64,000 nucleotides of DNA from Planctomycetaceae bacterium (lineage in GTDB: Bacteria > Planctomycetota > Planctomycetia > Planctomycetales > Planctomycetaceae): the NCBI GenBank assembly GCA_021732975.1, contig JAKFWC010000023.1, positions 496,001-560,000 on the forward strand, read 5' to 3'. Within the stretch, counting starts at the first letter, position 1; every line of letters begins with the position of its first letter. A program made the position numbers and the translations under genes. The notes under the pieces were generated by a model. The model was not told the origin of the DNA. It was given only the letters and a program-made list of their open reading frames with translations, and made no database searches. Shown piece by piece: positions 10,982 to 19,376 of the stretch.

Positions 10982-12127
10982 ATGGCCACCAAACGCGATT
11001 ACTACGAAATCCTGATGGTCGAACGGTCGGCGACCGTGGACGACATTAAGAAGTCGTATCGCAAGCTGGCGGCGAAGTTTCATCCGGACCGCAACCCCGG
11101 CGATGCGGAGGCGATTGAGAAGTTCAAGGAAGCCTCCGAAGCGTTCGATGTCCTCAGCACGCCCGAAAAGAAGTCCCGGTACGACCGCTTTGGTCATCAG
11201 GGCCTCGAAGGGATGGGCGGCGGAGCGGGCGGCGGCTTCCACGATGTACAGGATATCTTCGAGGCCTTCGGTGATGTCTTCGGCGACCTGTTCGGCGGTG
11301 GTGGCGGCAAGCGTCGCGGCGGCGGTGGACCGCGGGCCCGACGGGGCGAACATCTCCGCTCCCAGATCACCATCGACCTCGTCGAAGCGGCCCTCGGCTG
11401 CAAACGCGAAATCGAGATTCAACGCCACGTCCCCTGCGAAACCTGTAAGGCGACCGGCGCGAAACCCGGCACCACGCCGGAGAAGTGCGATTACTGCGGC
11501 GGTCACGGCCAGGTCGTGCAGTCGCAGGGCTTTTTCCGCGTCCAGACTGTCTGCCCGGCGTGTCAGGGAGCCGGCAAAGTCATCCGGGAAAAATGCACGA
11601 CGTGTCGCGGCACCCGCTTCACCAACACTCGCGTGCAACTGGAAGTGAAGGTTCCCGCGGGCGTCGACAACGAGATGCAGATCCGCATCGGCGGCGAAGG
11701 TGACCCCGGCGAAAACGGCGGCCCCAGCGGTGACCTGTATGTCGACATCCGCGTCAAAACTCACCCGCTGTTTCAGCGTGAAGGCCGTCACTTGGTCTGC
11801 GAGGTGCCACTGACGTTCGCGCAAGCCGCGCTCGGGACCGAACTCGAAATTCCGCTGATCACTGGTCAGCACAAACTCACAATTCCCAAGGGAACACAAC
11901 CGGGCGAAGCGTTTCGCCTGAAGGGGCAGGGGATGCCCGACCCGCATGGCGGTCCACGCGGCGATCTTGTGGCCCGTATTCAAGTCGAAGTCCCGAAGAA
12001 GCTGACCAAGAAGCACGAAGAACTTCTACGACAACTGGCGGAACTCGATCACAAGCACGTCAGCGCTCACCGCAAGAGTTTCTTTGAATCGGTGAAAGGA
12101 TTCTTTACCGGCGAGGAAGAGGAATAG
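10982..12127 (+). CDS. dnaJ: Chaperone DnaJ
   Basis: 381 aa, full-length class A Hsp40. J domain at residues 4-70 with the HPD motif (KFHPDRN), Gly/Phe-rich segment about 75-115, then four zinc-finger motifs CETCKATG, CDYCGGHG, CPACQGAG and CTTCRGTR at about 145-215, and two beta-sandwich substrate domains. It stimulates DnaK ATPase and delivers clients. DnaK itself is not in the window. grpE follows 107 bases later, so the set works with a DnaK encoded elsewhere. The fourth zinc motif ends in Arg instead of Gly, which is common in the family. Confidence 0.98.
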   Translation: MATKRDYYEILMVERSATVDDIKKSYRKLAAKFHPDRNPGDAEAIEKFKEASEAFDVLSTPEKKSRYDRFGHQGLEGMGGGAGGGFHDVQDIFEAFGDVFGDLFGGGGGKRRGGGGPRARRGEHLRSQITIDLVEAALGCKREIEIQRHVPCETCKATGAKPGTTPEKCDYCGGHGQVVQSQGFFRVQTVCPACQGAGKVIREKCTTCRGTRFTNTRVQLEVKVPAGVDNEMQIRIGGEGDPGENGGPSGDLYVDIRVKTHPLFQREGRHLVCEVPLTFAQAALGTELEIPLITGQHKLTIPKGTQPGEAFRLKGQGMPDPHGGPRGDLVARIQVEVPKKLTKKHEELLRQLAELDHKHVSAHRKSFFESVKGFFTGEEEE

Positions 12128-12234
12128 TTCTCGTCGCTCGCGCTTTGCGAGATCGCCCGACCCGCAGAGTAGAATGAAACCTGTCGGATGGAACTTGCGA
12201 ATTCGTTCCACTCGACGAATGCAACCTTATCCGT

Positions 12235-12777
12235 ATGAACATGCAAGACGAACCTGCCATGACCGATCCAGCTCCCACACCGCCGCCTGCGTCAGAGACG
12301 CCGGATACCATTCCGATGGATTCCACCGTGCAAGCCCTCACCGCCGAGCGAGACGACCTCCGTGATAAGTGGGCGCGAGCTCGGGCCGACCTCGAGAACT
12401 ACCGCCGGCGTATTCAGCGGGAGATGGAGGACGACCGCAAGTACGCGGCCACACCCATCGTCAAAGCGCTGCTACCGGGGCTGGATGGTTTGCAACGCGC
12501 CCTCAAAGCCGCCTCGGCGTCGAAGAACATAGATGAACTGACTGCCGGCATCGAGATGGTGGTTAAGCAGTTCGATGCCGCCTTGATCGGTCTCGGCGTT
12601 CAGCCCATCGAAGCCGTCGGGAAACCGTTTGACCCGCATCTGCACGAAGCGATTGCCCAGGTGCCGAACGCCGATCATCCCCCGATGACGGTGATCGATG
12701 ATATCGAACGGGGTTACACGCTGCACGAACGCATCGTACGGCCTACGAAAGTGATTGTGTCCGCGGCACCGCAATAG
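12235..12777 (+). CDS. grpE: Nucleotide exchange factor GrpE
   Basis: 180 aa. Pro-rich variable N-terminus, then a long coiled coil (LTAERDDLRDKWARARADLENYRRR) and the beta-wing domain with PFDPHLHEAIAQV and a terminal GYTLHERIVRPTKVIV, which are GrpE signatures. It releases ADP from DnaK. The first ATG (12235) is used here; a second ATG at 12259 is possible because no clear ribosome site separates them. Placed directly after dnaJ in the chaperone block. Confidence 0.95.
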   Translation: MNMQDEPAMTDPAPTPPPASETPDTIPMDSTVQALTAERDDLRDKWARARADLENYRRRIQREMEDDRKYAATPIVKALLPGLDGLQRALKAASASKNIDELTAGIEMVVKQFDAALIGLGVQPIEAVGKPFDPHLHEAIAQVPNADHPPMTVIDDIERGYTLHERIVRPTKVIVSAAPQ

Positions 12778-12782
12778 ATAAA

Positions 12783-12870
12783 GAAATGAGGAATGTCGAA
12801 GGCAGAATGAGGAATCATTCAATCATGTCTTCTTTTCGACATTTGGATTTCGACATTCGACATTTCGGAG
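12783..12870. repeat. Imperfect repeat of GAATGTCGAA / TTCGACATT words
   Basis: Tandem and inverted copies of GAGGAAT-TCGA words on the left and TTCGACATTTGG/TTCGACATTCGACATTT on the right fill the gap between grpE and the FmdB gene. Its right end lies just before the FmdB ribosome site. Confidence 0.55.
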
Positions 12871-12876
12871 ATAGCC

Positions 12877-13206
12877 ATGCCCACTTACGAATATGCCTGC
12901 GACGCCTGCGATCACAAGTGGGAAGAGTTCCAGTCGATCAAAGCCCCCGCGACACAAAAATGCCCGACCTGTGGTAAGAAGAAAGCCCGTCGACTGATCA
13001 GCGCCGGTGGCGGGTTCCTCTTCAAAGGGACCGGGTTCTACATCACCGACTACCGCAGCGAAGGCTACAAGAAGAGCGCCAGCGCGGATAAGACATCCAC
13101 ATCCGGCGGGGAAACGAAATCGGAATCGAAGTCCGAATCCAAGAGCGAAACCAAAAGCAGTGACACCAAGCCGAAGCCAGAGAGCAAACCGAAGTCAGAC
13201 AAGTAA
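12877..13206 (+). CDS. FmdB-family zinc-ribbon protein
   Basis: 109 aa. Starts PTYEYACDACDHKWEEFQ and continues KCPTCGKKKARRLI, the CxxC-CxxC zinc ribbon of FmdB-type regulatory proteins, followed by the family's GGGFLFKGTGFYITDYRS segment. The C-terminal ~45 residues are a low-complexity Lys/Ser/Glu tail. Role in bacteria is poorly defined; zinc ribbon suggests nucleic-acid or protein binding. ATG follows GGAG. A relative without the cysteines is encoded at 15513-15812. Confidence 0.93.
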   Translation: MPTYEYACDACDHKWEEFQSIKAPATQKCPTCGKKKARRLISAGGGFLFKGTGFYITDYRSEGYKKSASADKTSTSGGETKSESKSESKSETKSSDTKPKPESKPKSDK

Positions 13207-13227
13207 CGTACCGGTTTTCTTCGACTG

Positions 13228-13303
13228 TGTGCCACTGGCTCTGCCAGTGCTGATTGGCAACAACGACAGCATGATGGAAGACACTGGCAGAGCCAGTGGC
13301 ACA
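13228..13303. repeat. Palindromic element, GCCACTGGCTCTGCCAGTG type
   Basis: Perfect 22-base arms at 13228-13249 and 13282-13303 with a 32-base loop, directly after the FmdB stop. Likely a terminator-like hairpin. Shares the TGTGCC...GGCACA ends with the 3568 element. Confidence 0.8.
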
Positions 13304-13334
13304 CCCAGGCGACTCTCCGACACGATCGTGATCT

Positions 13335-13544
13335 ATGACTTCTCCCGCGGCGATCTGCCCCGTTTGTTCGCGTCCCGTGCCCACCGAGGGTGACGAGACC
13401 AAACATCTTCCGTTCTGCAGTCGCCGCTGCCGGGAAGTCGACTTCTTCCGCTGGTGCGACGGCAAGTACGCGATCGTGGAACCCGTTGATCCGTTCGATC
13501 TCGACGAAGAACGGTCGTGGTCGCCCAGCGATGACGCGGAATAG
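13335..13544 (+). CDS. yacG: DNA gyrase inhibitor YacG
   Basis: 69 aa. CPVCSRPV near the start and FCSRRCREVDFFRWCDGKY form the Cys4 zinc motif of YacG, followed by an acidic tail (DPFDLDEERSW). In E. coli the protein binds GyrB and inhibits gyrase. No obvious ribosome site upstream; the start is chosen because it gives the family N-terminus. Stands alone between two palindromes. Confidence 0.9.
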   Translation: MTSPAAICPVCSRPVPTEGDETKHLPFCSRRCREVDFFRWCDGKYAIVEPVDPFDLDEERSWSPSDDAE

Positions 13545-13567
13545 CACTTGTGGTCACCACCAGTTCA

Positions 13568-13643
13568 TGTGCCGCAGCCGTGTCTCCCGTGCGAGTGGTC
13601 CCACTGCTTTGCCACTTCGCACGGCTCACAGAGCCGTGGCACA
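13568..13643. repeat. Degenerate palindrome of the GTGCC...GGCAC family
   Basis: Left TGTGCCGCAGCCGTGT and right ACGGCTCACAGAGCCGTGGCACA pair imperfectly around a 30-base loop. Followed at 13711-13735 by a single arm of the CTTGCGCTGCGGGCTGG element. Confidence 0.6.
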
Positions 13644-13763
13644 CAAGACGGCAACGGTCTGCTCCCTCTGGCGAAGAGGTCTGCTCTGGATCACAATGGT
13701 GGTTGAAAATCCCTTGCTTGCGCTGCGGGCTGGTGAGGGCGCGTGAACCAGGAGTCGGTGGCG

Positions 13764-14516
13764 ATGGGGTTGAGTCTCGGTTACGAAATTCGGGCGACAG
13801 TTTCCACTGAGCAGGCCCGGCAATGGGTGCAGCAGATGCACGCTGCCGCGGTCGATCTGCCGTTTGATGAAGTCGGCGCGATCCAGGAATGGCGGACCGA
13901 TGACGAAGTGTTGGAGGAAGACCGTCCCGCCGTGCATTTACTGAAGATGCTCGGTTCGCAATACGGCCAGAAACGGATGGCCGATGGCGAAGACCGCTGG
14001 ATCGACATTCCGCCCAAGCATGTGATGGCGTTCAGCATCACCCCGGCCGAAGGCAGCGAGACCGCCGTCTTCGGCCTCGCGGCGCATGCATCGGTGGTCG
14101 AGTTCAGTCATCGTGAGGAAACGCATTTCATTGAGACGGGTCTCGCCGGGATCTACTCCTGGACGCAGGCTTGCAAGACGCAGTATGCGGGACTCCAGCA
14201 ATACGGCGGCGTCGACAACTTTCTCAAAGCGCATTTGTCGCTGGTGACGCTGCTGGATCACATCGCGAAGTTACCCGTGTCGTTGCAGGTCAGCGATGAT
14301 AGCGGATATTGGGAGCACCGCGATGAATCGCAATTGCGCAAGCAGCTCGCGTCCTGGAATGGCCTCGTTGCCGCCCTGGCAGGACAGTTGAAGGACAAAC
14401 TGGGGACCGATGAAAACACCGGAATTCAATCCCCTATTCTGACAGCACCCGACTTTGAACACCTCGAAGCCAAAGGACTCGCGGAATGGAGCGAGCCGAC
14501 ACCGGACGAAAATTGA
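13764..14516 (+). CDS. Conserved-looking hypothetical protein
   Basis: 250 aa from ATG at 13764, which has GGAG nine bases upstream; a GTG seven codons earlier is the alternative. Soluble, no signal peptide, mixed alpha/beta. It opens with YEIRATVSTEQARQWVQQM, has a central VMAFSITPAEGSETAVFGLAAH and a conserved-looking TGLAGIYSWTQACKTQYA stretch. Not recognised as a named family. Followed 30 bases later by a strong bidirectional terminator shared with sodA. Confidence 0.75.
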   Translation: MGLSLGYEIRATVSTEQARQWVQQMHAAAVDLPFDEVGAIQEWRTDDEVLEEDRPAVHLLKMLGSQYGQKRMADGEDRWIDIPPKHVMAFSITPAEGSETAVFGLAAHASVVEFSHREETHFIETGLAGIYSWTQACKTQYAGLQQYGGVDNFLKAHLSLVTLLDHIAKLPVSLQVSDDSGYWEHRDESQLRKQLASWNGLVAALAGQLKDKLGTDENTGIQSPILTAPDFEHLEAKGLAEWSEPTPDEN

Positions 14517-14545
14517 TCTCAGTCTGACCAACCGCGTTCAACGAA

Positions 14546-14577
14546 GAAGCCCGGCATTGGGTGCAATGCCGGGCTTC
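14546..14577. terminator. Bidirectional rho-independent terminator
   Basis: 13-base perfect stem GAAGCCCGGCATT with AATGCCGGGCTTC, loop GGGTGC, followed by TTTC on plus and preceded by CG-AAG on minus. It lies between convergent genes (hypothetical and sodA). Confidence 0.85.
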
Positions 14578-14606
14578 TTTCATGATTCATATAGCGGAAT
14601 GCGAAA

Positions 14607-15215
14607 TTACTTCGCAGCGGAGAACCGGCGGGCGACTTCCGGCCAGTTCACGACATTCCAGAACGCCGTGATGTAATCCGGGCGACGGTTCTGGTAGTTG
14701 AGGTAGTAAGCGTGTTCCCACACGTCGAGGCCCAACAGTGGCGTCTTACCTTCCATCAGCGGACTGTCCTGATTCGGTGTGCTCACCACTTCCAGCTTGC
14801 CGCCGGACTTCACCAGCCAGGCCCAACCGCTGCCGAAGCGGGTGGTCGCGGCGGCGGCGAATTTCTCCTTGAACGTCGCGAAGCTGCCGAACGCGGAGTT
14901 GATTGCCGCGGCGAGTTCACCGGTCGGCTCGCCACCGGCGTTGGGAGCGAGCACCGTCCAGAAGAGGCTGTGATTGGCATGCCCGCCGGCGTTATTGCGA
15001 ACGACGGTGCGGATGGCTTCCGGGACTTTGCTCAGGTCTTGGATCAGTGTTTCGGCATCGAGTGCTGCGAGATCGGGATGATCTTTGAGCGCATTGTTCG
15101 CGTTATTGATGTAGGCCTGATGATGCTTCGTGTGATGGATTTCCATCGTCTTGGCATCGATATGCGGTTCCAGCGCATTGGTCGGATACGGTAGAGGGGG
15201 CAGGCTGTAGGCCAT
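14607..15215 (-). CDS. sodA: Superoxide dismutase, Fe/Mn family (Mn-type likely)
   Basis: 202 aa, usual length. Metal ligands are visible: His27 (EIHHTKHH), His82 (NHSLFW), Asp164 and His168 ([10 protein letters not shown]). The [13 protein letters not shown] and QNRRPDYI stretches favour the manganese type over iron, but cambialistic use cannot be excluded. It dismutates superoxide to H2O2 and O2 in the cytoplasm; no signal peptide. ATG follows GGAG with nine-base spacing. Transcribed alone, ending at a shared terminator. Confidence 0.96.
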   Translation of the reverse strand: MAYSLPPLPYPTNALEPHIDAKTMEIHHTKHHQAYINNANNALKDHPDLAALDAETLIQDLSKVPEAIRTVVRNNAGGHANHSLFWTVLAPNAGGEPTGELAAAINSAFGSFATFKEKFAAAATTRFGSGWAWLVKSGGKLEVVSTPNQDSPLMEGKTPLLGLDVWEHAYYLNYQNRRPDYITAFWNVVNWPEVARRFSAAK

Positions 15216-15512
15216 CGTCGTTCACTCCAGGAAAAAACCGTCTTCGGCGACCTCCGGGCCGCGCGAATCATGCGTCTATTCTAGAGCAGCCACATCATCC
15301 GACAACCGTCGGACCGGGGATGGAGAAGTGCAAAGTGAGAAATGGAAAACGAAAAGTGCAAAATGACGTACATCGCGCGGTGTGCGAGCGACAGCCGATC
15401 AGGATTCCGTCGCTTGCGCTTCGGATGGGGATCATTTCTCGATTTGCATTCTTTCGGATGATCGCGGCGCGTGTAGAATGGAGTAGACAGACTGATTTTG
15501 GGAGACCCACGC

Positions 15513-15812
15513 ATGCCCATGTACGTTTACGAAGAAATTCAACCCGACGGCAGTGCCGGGCCTACGTTTGAGCTGATGCAAGGCATCCACGAGGAACCGC
15601 TGACAGTGCATCCGAAAACCGGTGTGCCGGTGCGCCGTAAAGTGACAGCACCTTGGGCGGGGCCCAAGGGCTTTGGCAAGCACGACAAGAAAGAGCAGCT
15701 TTCCGATAAAAATCTCGAAAAGCTCGGCTTCACAAAGTATGTGAAAGGCAAAGGGGGCTACGAAAAGACCACCGGCAGCGGCCCCGACCTCATCCGCAAA
15801 GAAAAAAAGTAA
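15513..15812 (+). CDS. FmdB-like protein lacking the zinc cysteines
   Basis: 99 aa from ATG at 15513, preceded by GGGAG. It starts MPMYVYEEI, like the PTYEYxC start of FmdB proteins, and has FELMQGIHEEPLTVHPKTGVPVRRK where FmdB has its second CxxC knuckle, but contains no cysteine at all. The C-terminal half is Lys/Gly-rich (FTKYVKGKGGYEKTTG). Probably an FmdB relative that lost metal binding. Function unknown. Confidence 0.8.
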   Translation: MPMYVYEEIQPDGSAGPTFELMQGIHEEPLTVHPKTGVPVRRKVTAPWAGPKGFGKHDKKEQLSDKNLEKLGFTKYVKGKGGYEKTTGSGPDLIRKEKK

Positions 15813-15819
15813 GACGAAG

Positions 15820-15841
15820 CCCAGGGAATGCGTTCCCTGGG
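15820..15841. terminator. Hairpin CCCAGGGAATGCGTTCCCTGGG
   Basis: Near-perfect 22-base palindrome between convergent genes. A close relative lies inside the moaE coding region at 55746-55767. Followed by GATGTTTTCG, a weak T-tract. Confidence 0.7.
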
Positions 15842-15855
15842 ATGTTTTCGATGGA

Positions 15856-17475
15856 TCACGGATTCGCCATCATATGCTCTAACTCGGCGGCCAGATCCTC
15901 CGCCATCGACGCTCCCAGCAACCGCAGTAGCCCGGCGTCGAGTTGCAGGTGAGCGGTGATCCCCTTGGCATGCGGTTCCACCCGCAGCTTCACTTGGTCT
16001 TCCCCCTTTTGCAGTTCGCCGTCGGCCCAGCCGTGGCTGAAGATCTGCAGGTAGGGAACCAGGTCGCGGGCGGACATCCGCACTTGCATCGCTGTCGGTT
16101 TGAACTGGGCGACGGCGGGTTCCTCCACGGCAATGAGCGCCTTTTTCAATGCCGCGGACACCGGCTCGGGCGGACCGAAGCCCCACCAGACAACATCTTG
16201 CCGGATGCCGCACCAACACTCGGGATCCCAGCCGGTGAATCGCCGAAGGGCTTGCGGAATCGGCAAGTCCTGAATGCGACGAAAGACAACCTCGCCTGCA
16301 CGAAACGTGTCCCCAGTCGCCGCAGGCCAACGCTCACATTCTTCGGGCAGACCTGGGATGCGGAGCGCGATCACCGTGGCCCGGTCGCTGTACGGATCGC
16401 CGAACACCTGCCAGGCCATCTCCGCGGCGGCGTTGCGGTCCGGTCGTTCGGCGGCGATCCCGTTGGCCCACGGGATCTGCACCGATCCGAACGCAAACGC
16501 ATCGGGAATATCGAGCCGCATCATTGAGGTCTTGCGAGCCGGCCATGCCAGCCACGACGCCATGCCGGCCGCATTCACGTCCCCCTCCAATCGAATCTGC
16601 ACCTCGGCCCGGCGACGGAGCGTATTGATTTTCACACCCACGACGACGCGATCCAGTTTCGACAACGCTTCCGTCACGAAGCCAATGAACGCGCGACCCA
16701 GCCGCGCGCGCCACACGTGCGATTCTTCAGGTTCGTCATCGCGGCGTTGTAGCAACGGCTCAAACCCGAGCCGCCATTCCTCCACCCACCTCTGACGGCG
16801 TTCCGTCGGCACCTGTCGCAGGTCCCAGGCGACGGCCATGTCGAACTCGCGCACGAGATCGTTGGTGAGGGATTTGAGCTTCGTGGAGAACCGCCGCAAC
16901 GTTGTTGGGTCGTCGCCCAACCATAAGACTTCATCGCGGACAATCGCATGATACGGCGAACCGGGACGCTCGATCTCGAAATGGCCCGGCGTGACTTCGC
17001 GGTACGGAACGATGTCGAACGTCACCGTCTTTAGCAGTGGTTCCACCGTCTTGATCGGGACAAAGAGCAGCTCTTCGTGGGATTCCTGGTCTTCGGTTTC
17101 GGGATCATCGGAGCGCCACGCCCACAACAATCCGAGCGGTCGCGTCCGATCGATGCCACCGAAATCCTGCCAACTGCGATATCGGTTCGACAGCACTTCC
17201 GAGAGTTCGGGCCGATCCGCCGCTTGCAGCAAAACATCGACATGATCGAGGAGATGATCAAGCCGGGCGACACAAAACGTCATCCACGGCCGCGCGGTCC
17301 CGTCCTCATTTCCGTGCGGACGGTCCTGGCCCCACGTTTGCGCTGTCGTGACAACGAAGACCGCGAGCGCGAATTGAAGCCGCCAGCCTGTGCCACGGCC
17401 GTGTCGATTGTGAATCCTTACCGACCCTTGTGAAACATCGCACGGCTCACAGCGCCGTGGCACACGTGGTTTCAT
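15856..17475 (-). CDS. Secreted hypothetical protein
   Basis: 539 aa from ATG at 17475; the frame opens further at 17532. The N-terminus runs through a palindrome (17389-17464) before the hydrophobic segment FALAVFVVTTAQTWG, so the true start is uncertain and could lie inside the palindrome. After the signal the protein is soluble, Trp-rich and mixed alpha/beta: RPWMTFCVARLDHLLDHVDVL, WRSDDPETEDQE, MASWLAWPARKTSMM and QVRMSARDLVPYLQIF. It resembles planctomycete secreted proteins of unknown function in general composition only; no named family is recognised. Confidence 0.7.
   Translation of the reverse strand: MKPRVPRRCEPCDVSQGSVRIHNRHGRGTGWRLQFALAVFVVTTAQTWGQDRPHGNEDGTARPWMTFCVARLDHLLDHVDVLLQAADRPELSEVLSNRYRSWQDFGGIDRTRPLGLLWAWRSDDPETEDQESHEELLFVPIKTVEPLLKTVTFDIVPYREVTPGHFEIERPGSPYHAIVRDEVLWLGDDPTTLRRFSTKLKSLTNDLVREFDMAVAWDLRQVPTERRQRWVEEWRLGFEPLLQRRDDEPEESHVWRARLGRAFIGFVTEALSKLDRVVVGVKINTLRRRAEVQIRLEGDVNAAGMASWLAWPARKTSMMRLDIPDAFAFGSVQIPWANGIAAERPDRNAAAEMAWQVFGDPYSDRATVIALRIPGLPEECERWPAATGDTFRAGEVVFRRIQDLPIPQALRRFTGWDPECWCGIRQDVVWWGFGPPEPVSAALKKALIAVEEPAVAQFKPTAMQVRMSARDLVPYLQIFSHGWADGELQKGEDQVKLRVEPHAKGITAHLQLDAGLLRLLGASMAEDLAAELEHMMANP
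17389..17464. repeat. Palindromic element within a gene's 5' end
   Basis: TGTGCCACGGCCGTGT on the left and CACGGCTCACAGCGCCGTGGCACA on the right, imperfect arms with a ~30-base loop. It coincides with the N-terminal coding region of the 15856-17475 gene, upstream of its signal peptide. Confidence 0.75.
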
Positions 17476-17715
17476 CGGCCAGTCGAAACAACGGGGCGGC
17501 ATCTGGGGAATTCCTGGTGAATCGATTTGCACCCGTTGTTCGTTCTATTCACGAGCCGGAAGCGTGAGCGACGGACACTTGCGTAGCAGTGACGGCGAGA
17601 GAAGGCATAAAGAAAAATGGTCCGTTGCTCTCGTTATGCTTCCTGCTTTCATGGTGAGCATATCAACAGGATCGTTCGCAGCAAACGGCAATCCGCTGTC
17701 CGCCGGTAATGCAAC

Positions 17716-17746
17716 CGCCCGGTTCTCAAGGTGAGAACCGGGCGGA
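17716..17746 (-). terminator. Terminator hairpin after the metalloprotease gene
   Basis: Perfect 14-base stem (17716-17729 with 17733-17746, CCGCCCGGTTCTCA core) and a 3-base loop, about 40 bases beyond the protease stop codon. The T-tract on the minus strand is weak. Confidence 0.7.
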
Positions 17747-17787
17747 GTGAAAATCTCGATTCGTCGCCGAACGGTCCTTCCCGCGGT

Positions 17788-19158
17788 TTAGGGGAAGCCG
17801 GTGCTGGTGTTGAGTTTCACTATGGATGTCGTGCCGGCATAGGTGTCGGTTCCGGAACCGCCGTTGAGGTTCAGCGTGTCAACATTGCACAGATTCAGCA
17901 CGACGGCATCGTTGCCGCCGGACAGATCCAATTGCAGTGTCGAAACGTTGAGTGAGACACCGGTGAGCGAATCGCTGCCGCTGCCTAACGTTCCGGCAAT
18001 GGCAATCTTGCCGTTCGGTGCCACCAAAGTTTGTGTGGTCTTTTTGACGCCTTGATAACTGAGCGTGGTGCCCGTGCCTGCGGTCACGGTCAGCATGATT
18101 CCTTTTTGGGTCAGCGTAAGGGCGTTGGCACTGCCATCCCCGGTGAGCGTCAACGTTTGCGTGGCTGCATTGTAGGCCACCGTCACCACGGTTGAGGTCG
18201 GCGTTGGGGTGGGAACAGGGACCGGCGGAACGGGAACGGGAATCGTTGTCGGTTTCGGACCATAAATCGCCTGGATCCCGTCGCGATCGTCCGGGAAGAT
18301 GAATGCGCTACCCAGCCCGGAGAATCGTCCTGCGTAGAACGGGAACATGATCGCCTGCTGAGTCGCCGAATGCGCAAGTCCGAGGGCGTGACCGACTTCA
18401 TGCAGGCAGGTTTCCAGGAAGTCGATGCGAGCGCCTGCCGGCTTGACGACCCAGGTTTCACCTTCATCAAAGTGAAGATCGCCTGAGAGTCCGTCCCCGG
18501 TGACATCGAAAGGATAAAACGCATGGGCCAATACGCCCGATGCTCCGTCAATCGCATGGTGGCCGAACCGTAAATTCGGGGAACTGCCGGGGGCATAGGT
18601 TGTGTCGCTGGGTGTCGGTCCCGAATCGGAGACTTCCACAAACTTCAACGGCGTCACGGCCGCCCAGAGTTTCAACGACTCGACCACGCCCGCTCTCAAT
18701 TGAGCGGCCGTGACCCCTTTCATCCCGCCATCCAGCAGATTCGAGTAGCTGTATGTGACGGTGAGTGCGGTTCCCGTGCCGTTCGGCTGCGGCCATTTCC
18801 AAGCGGGATTCTGCACGACGAAATTCGAGTTCAAGCCCGAGCTTTTGGAGATGTCATCGGTTGCCCCCGCTTTCGGACGATGCCCGCGAGCATAGAGAGT
18901 ACACATCCGCGGATCGTCGGTGGCGCACAGTCCGTCGTCGCAAGGCCGCATGCGCACTTGGACCAGGGGAGCCCGCTCCATCGTCCGCATCGAGAGGGCC
19001 GGGGCATACGGCATTGGTGCCGAGACACTGCCTTCCAGATCATCACCGCGGGGCAGCAAGCCAAGCACTGTCCCACCCATTGCCAGGCTGACCAAACCGC
19101 AGACACACCGTGCGCCCCAGTTTGTTCGTCGCCGCAAATCGCCATCAACCGAGTTCAT
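17788..19158 (-). CDS. Secreted matrixin-type metalloprotease with shared C-terminal domain
   Basis: 456 aa. An N-terminal hydrophobic segment (about 19-36) suggests export. The catalytic zinc motif HEVGHALGLAH gives His253, Glu254, His257 and His263, followed by a Met-turn (AIMFPFY, Met271): a metzincin/matrixin peptidase. A Pro/Thr linker (about 310-328) leads to a ~120-residue tail with LTLTGDGSANALTL, SGGNDAVVLNLCNVD and NGGSGTDTYAGTTS. The same tail closes the neighbouring subtilase. GGxGxD words look like RTX calcium-binding turns. Probable extracellular or surface protease; target unknown. Confidence 0.9.
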   Translation of the reverse strand: MNSVDGDLRRRTNWGARCVCGLVSLAMGGTVLGLLPRGDDLEGSVSAPMPYAPALSMRTMERAPLVQVRMRPCDDGLCATDDPRMCTLYARGHRPKAGATDDISKSSGLNSNFVVQNPAWKWPQPNGTGTALTVTYSYSNLLDGGMKGVTAAQLRAGVVESLKLWAAVTPLKFVEVSDSGPTPSDTTYAPGSSPNLRFGHHAIDGASGVLAHAFYPFDVTGDGLSGDLHFDEGETWVVKPAGARIDFLETCLHEVGHALGLAHSATQQAIMFPFYAGRFSGLGSAFIFPDDRDGIQAIYGPKPTTIPVPVPPVPVPTPTPTSTVVTVAYNAATQTLTLTGDGSANALTLTQKGIMLTVTAGTGTTLSYQGVKKTTQTLVAPNGKIAIAGTLGSGSDSLTGVSLNVSTLQLDLSGGNDAVVLNLCNVDTLNLNGGSGTDTYAGTTSIVKLNTSTGFP

Positions 19159-19376
19159 GGAAGTTCCTTATCGCAGGGAATCGCAATGTATGCCGTGACG
19201 GCGTTCGCGAACAAGTTGGAGACGGTCCCTCGGGTGAACCTTACCGTTCCGTTCCACCGAATCTTTCCCGGTAATCCATTACCGTGTCGCCAGAATTCTG
19301 GCAGGTCGGTTCTTTTCATCGGAGCCCGCTGCAAATGGGCCGGTTCTACAGGTTGCAAAAAATCGCGTGCCCCAGT

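Noticed and set aside
10820..12016. Long minus-strand frame opposite dnaJ
   Set aside because: Shadow of dnaJ; no motifs.
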